DNA from: Streptomyces resistomycificus
Lineage (GTDB): Bacteria > Actinomycetota > Actinomycetes > Streptomycetales > Streptomycetaceae
Length of the DNA stretch: 64,000 nt
Assembly (NCBI RefSeq): GCF_001514265.1
Contig: NZ_KQ948988.1
Coordinates: 999,395 to 1,063,394 of the forward strand
Reading direction: 5' to 3'
Shown: piece after piece, positions 61,896 to 64,000 of the stretch
Layout of the letters: each line of letters begins with the position of its first letter
Position numbering within the stretch: the first letter of the stretch is position 1
Notes under the pieces: generated by a model
The model's input: the letters and a program-made list of their open reading frames with translations, nothing else
Told to the model about the DNA's origin: nothing
Database searches by the model: none
Position numbers and translations under genes: made by a program

Positions 61896-64000
61896 GTGCC
61901 CGACACTGTGGCTTACCGGCCGGACGGGCCTACGCAGGCGGAGTTACGGATCGGCACCTCGAAGGTGACGTTCTCCACCGCGAGAGGTGAGGTGTCGTGC
62001 CAGCCGCGCGGCGTGGATCACAAACTCGAGGAGCAGTTGTGGCTGCTGCAACGGTCTCGTGACCGGGCCTCCCACGGTCAGGTCACGCGGCATCTGCTGA
62101 CGGCGGAGGAGATAACGGCTTCGGGAGGGCCTTCGGCGGCGCTGGCGGCGGTGGGTGTGGCGCTGGGTGAGCGGTTCGCCTGCGGTGAGGTGGCGGCAGC
62201 CCTGGCCTGCGAGGAGCAGTCGGTCCGGGCGCGTCATGAGTCGTTGCGGATCGGGCTGGCAGTGGACGACCCGCGGTGGGTGAACCTGCCGTGGGAGACC
62301 CTGACCGTGCCGGGGACCGGACCGTTGGTGCTGTCGAAGCAGGTGGAGCTGTACCGCACGATCCCGCGGGAGGAAGCTCCGGTGGCGGTGCAAATTCCGG
62401 GGCCGCTGCGGATCCTGGCGGTGGTGGCCAGCCCGGAGGCGGGTGGGGGCGAGCTGCTGGATTACGAGCGGGAGCTGGGCCGGATCCTGGACGCGGCCGG
62501 CCCGGCGCGGGCCGGGCAGGGTGCGTATGTGCGGGTGTTGAACTGGGGCAGTCTGGCCGAGATCCGTGCCGCCCTGGAGCAGGAGCGGTTCCACATCCTG
62601 CACCTGTCCTGCCACGCCGGACCCGGAAGGCTGCTCCTCGAGGACGAGCGGGGTCGGGCCGACGAGGTCGATGCGGAGCGGTTCCTGTCGGAAGGTCTGC
62701 CCACCGGCCGGACCGTGCCACTGGTGGTACTGGCCGGCTGCTCCACAGCCCGCACCCCCACTCCCGCCGCGCAGCCGTCGCAAGAGCAGCCCCCGGAGAA
62801 GGCAGAGCCTTCGGACAGCGACGTCGAAACCCCAGAAGCAGAAGATGCGCGGGCGCAAGGGCGCGCTCGAGCCGGTCTGGCGCGTGAACTGCTGGCGCGC
62901 GGCGTGCCGGCGGTGCTGGCGATGACGGAAGCCGTCACCGACCACTACGCCACCGAACTGGCCGCAGAGACATACAAGACGCTGGCGCGTGTGGAGCACC
63001 CCGATCCCCTGACCGCGCTGTCCAACGCCCGCCGCACCCTGGAAACACGACGTCGGAAGCTGCCGGAGAACGATCCGTTCGCCGTGTGGCCAGAGTGGTC
63101 GACCCCGGCCCTGTTCCTGGCTGGGCCGCCGCTGCCGTTGTTCGACCGAACCCTCAGCGTCGGCCAGGTACAGGTCGTGCCGGAAACGGTGCTGAATAGG
63201 GGCATGGTGGTGCGTAGAGTTGGTGAGTTCGTCGGCCGCCGCACCGAACTGCGCCGCCTGCTGGCCGTCCTGCGTGACGACCGTAAGGCCGGGGTCCTGG
63301 TGCACGGGATCGGCGGAGTTGGCAAGTCCACCCTGGCCGCCGAACTCCTGCATCACTACGGCACCCACAACCGGCTGATCGTGCCTGTCTCGGCCACGAC
63401 GGCCCTCACTGCCGATGCCGTGCTGCAGACCCTCCGACTGCGCCTGAACGCCTACTGCTCGGCCGAAGGCCTTCCGGAAAGCGACCCGCTGCGGCAGGCA
63501 ACCGTGGCACTGACAGATGCCCGTGCGCCGTGGCGGGAGAGCTGGGAGCTGGTCCGGCAGAACGTGCTGCCCCGGCTCCCAGCGGTGCTGATCGTGGACA
63601 ATGCCGAAGACCTCCTCACTCGCACGCCGTCCGGTGACGGCTGGCGGCCGGCCGATCCGGAACTGGCGGATCTGCTGGATGCATGGACGGCGGCCAGCCC
63701 AGACACCCGGCTGCTGGTCACCAGCCGCTACCCCTTCAGCCTCCCCGGCCGCGCCCACCGACGGCTGGCCGCTCATCATCTGGGGCCGCTGTCGTTTGCG
63801 GAGACCCGCAAGCTGATCTGGCGGCTGCCCGGCTTGGACGCCCTCAGCCCTGCCGACCAGCAGCGTGCCTACACCGACGTCGGAGGCCACCCGCGCGCCC
63901 TGGAATACCTCGACGCCCTGCTGCGCGGCGGGCAGGCACGCTTCCCCGACATCGCCGACCGCATGGAAACCGCCCTCGAGGACCGCGGCATCCTCGATCC
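61896..64000 (+). CDS. CHAT protease-STAND NTPase, 3' partial
   Basis: Open from GTG 61896 to the window end (701 codons). Residues about 110-380 are a CHAT caspase-like domain with histidine 240 in 'FHILHLSCHAGPG' and cysteine 282 in 'LVVLAGCSTA'. An acidic low-complexity linker (290-325) is inserted after the Cys. An NB-ARC/STAND NTPase follows: Walker A 'VLVHGIGGVGKSTLAAEL' (GKS at 476-478), Walker B 'PAVLIVDNAEDLL', sensor 'TRLLVTSRYPFSL'. The C-terminal repeats lie beyond the window. A second GTG at 61908 is also possible. Confidence 0.85.
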   Translation, partial: MPDTVAYRPDGPTQAELRIGTSKVTFSTARGEVSCQPRGVDHKLEEQLWLLQRSRDRASHGQVTRHLLTAEEITASGGPSAALAAVGVALGERFACGEVAAALACEEQSVRARHESLRIGLAVDDPRWVNLPWETLTVPGTGPLVLSKQVELYRTIPREEAPVAVQIPGPLRILAVVASPEAGGGELLDYERELGRILDAAGPARAGQGAYVRVLNWGSLAEIRAALEQERFHILHLSCHAGPGRLLLEDERGRADEVDAERFLSEGLPTGRTVPLVVLAGCSTARTPTPAAQPSQEQPPEKAEPSDSDVETPEAEDARAQGRARAGLARELLARGVPAVLAMTEAVTDHYATELAAETYKTLARVEHPDPLTALSNARRTLETRRRKLPENDPFAVWPEWSTPALFLAGPPLPLFDRTLSVGQVQVVPETVLNRGMVVRRVGEFVGRRTELRRLLAVLRDDRKAGVLVHGIGGVGKSTLAAELLHHYGTHNRLIVPVSATTALTADAVLQTLRLRLNAYCSAEGLPESDPLRQATVALTDARAPWRESWELVRQNVLPRLPAVLIVDNAEDLLTRTPSGDGWRPADPELADLLDAWTAASPDTRLLVTSRYPFSLPGRAHRRLAAHHLGPLSFAETRKLIWRLPGLDALSPADQQRAYTDVGGHPRALEYLDALLRGGQARFPDIADRMETALEDRGILD

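Overview
The window looks like a piece of a linear Streptomyces-type actinomycete chromosome. It is very GC-rich, uses many GTG starts, links genes by GTGA/ATGA stop-start overlaps, and carries families typical of that genus (SAV_2336-type, VMAP, MmcQ/YjbR, XRE-TPR, RbsD-type operons). Metabolic islands alternate with stretches full of gene fragments and dead insertion sequences, as expected of a chromosome arm or a plastic accessory region.

Layout. 1-9.9 kb is ordinary: GAF protein, GPP34 protein, threonine catabolism (tdh-kbl) with a LysR regulator and a B12-binding radical SAM enzyme, XRE-cupin regulator, GNAT, YjbR protein, a split transketolase pair and tRNA-Pro(GGG). 10.0-13.4 kb is an accessory patch with a broken DUF2218 gene joined to a broken Fic toxin, an intact antitoxin and a multiply frameshifted Ser/Thr kinase pseudogene. 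13.4-19.2 kb is a complete ribose-type ABC operon (lacI-rbsB-rbsC-rbsA-rbsK-rbsD) with a strong operator upstream of lacI. 19.3-38.7 kb is mainly conflict and mobile DNA: IS701, IS5 and IS110 remnants, a GT2 enzyme, a large STAND ATPase, a four-gene vWA/MoxR/VMAP-caspase/hydrolase operon, a VapBC-like pair, and a two-gene TIR-like plus Nudix operon. 38.7-43.0 kb is an aspartate module: GntR regulator, aspartate racemase, dicarboxylate symporter and, divergently, aspartate ammonia-lyase. 43-54 kb is again mosaic: secreted proteins, three shuffled RHS shards, an ISAs1 element next to a TauE-type exporter, a truncated CoiA-like gene and a 36-bp perfect palindrome. 53.2-59.3 kb is a compact sugar/peptide-type biosynthetic cassette (XRE-TPR regulator, NDP-sugar dehydratase, ATP-grasp ligase, DegT aminotransferase, MurG-like glycosyltransferase). 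61.4 kb to the end is a TIR protein followed in the same frame, after one amber codon, by a CHAT protease-STAND NTPase that runs off the window.

How the genes fit together. Three separate signalling/cell-suicide type modules lie within 40 kb: caspase-VMAP, TIR-Nudix, and TIR-CHAT-STAND. The best candidates for something undescribed are the TIR-like/DUF5919 effector paired with an ADP-ribose-type Nudix hydrolase, the TIR|amber|CHAT-STAND locus, and the RmlB/ATP-grasp/DegT/MurG-like cassette. All functional calls come from reading motifs by eye; no database search was run.
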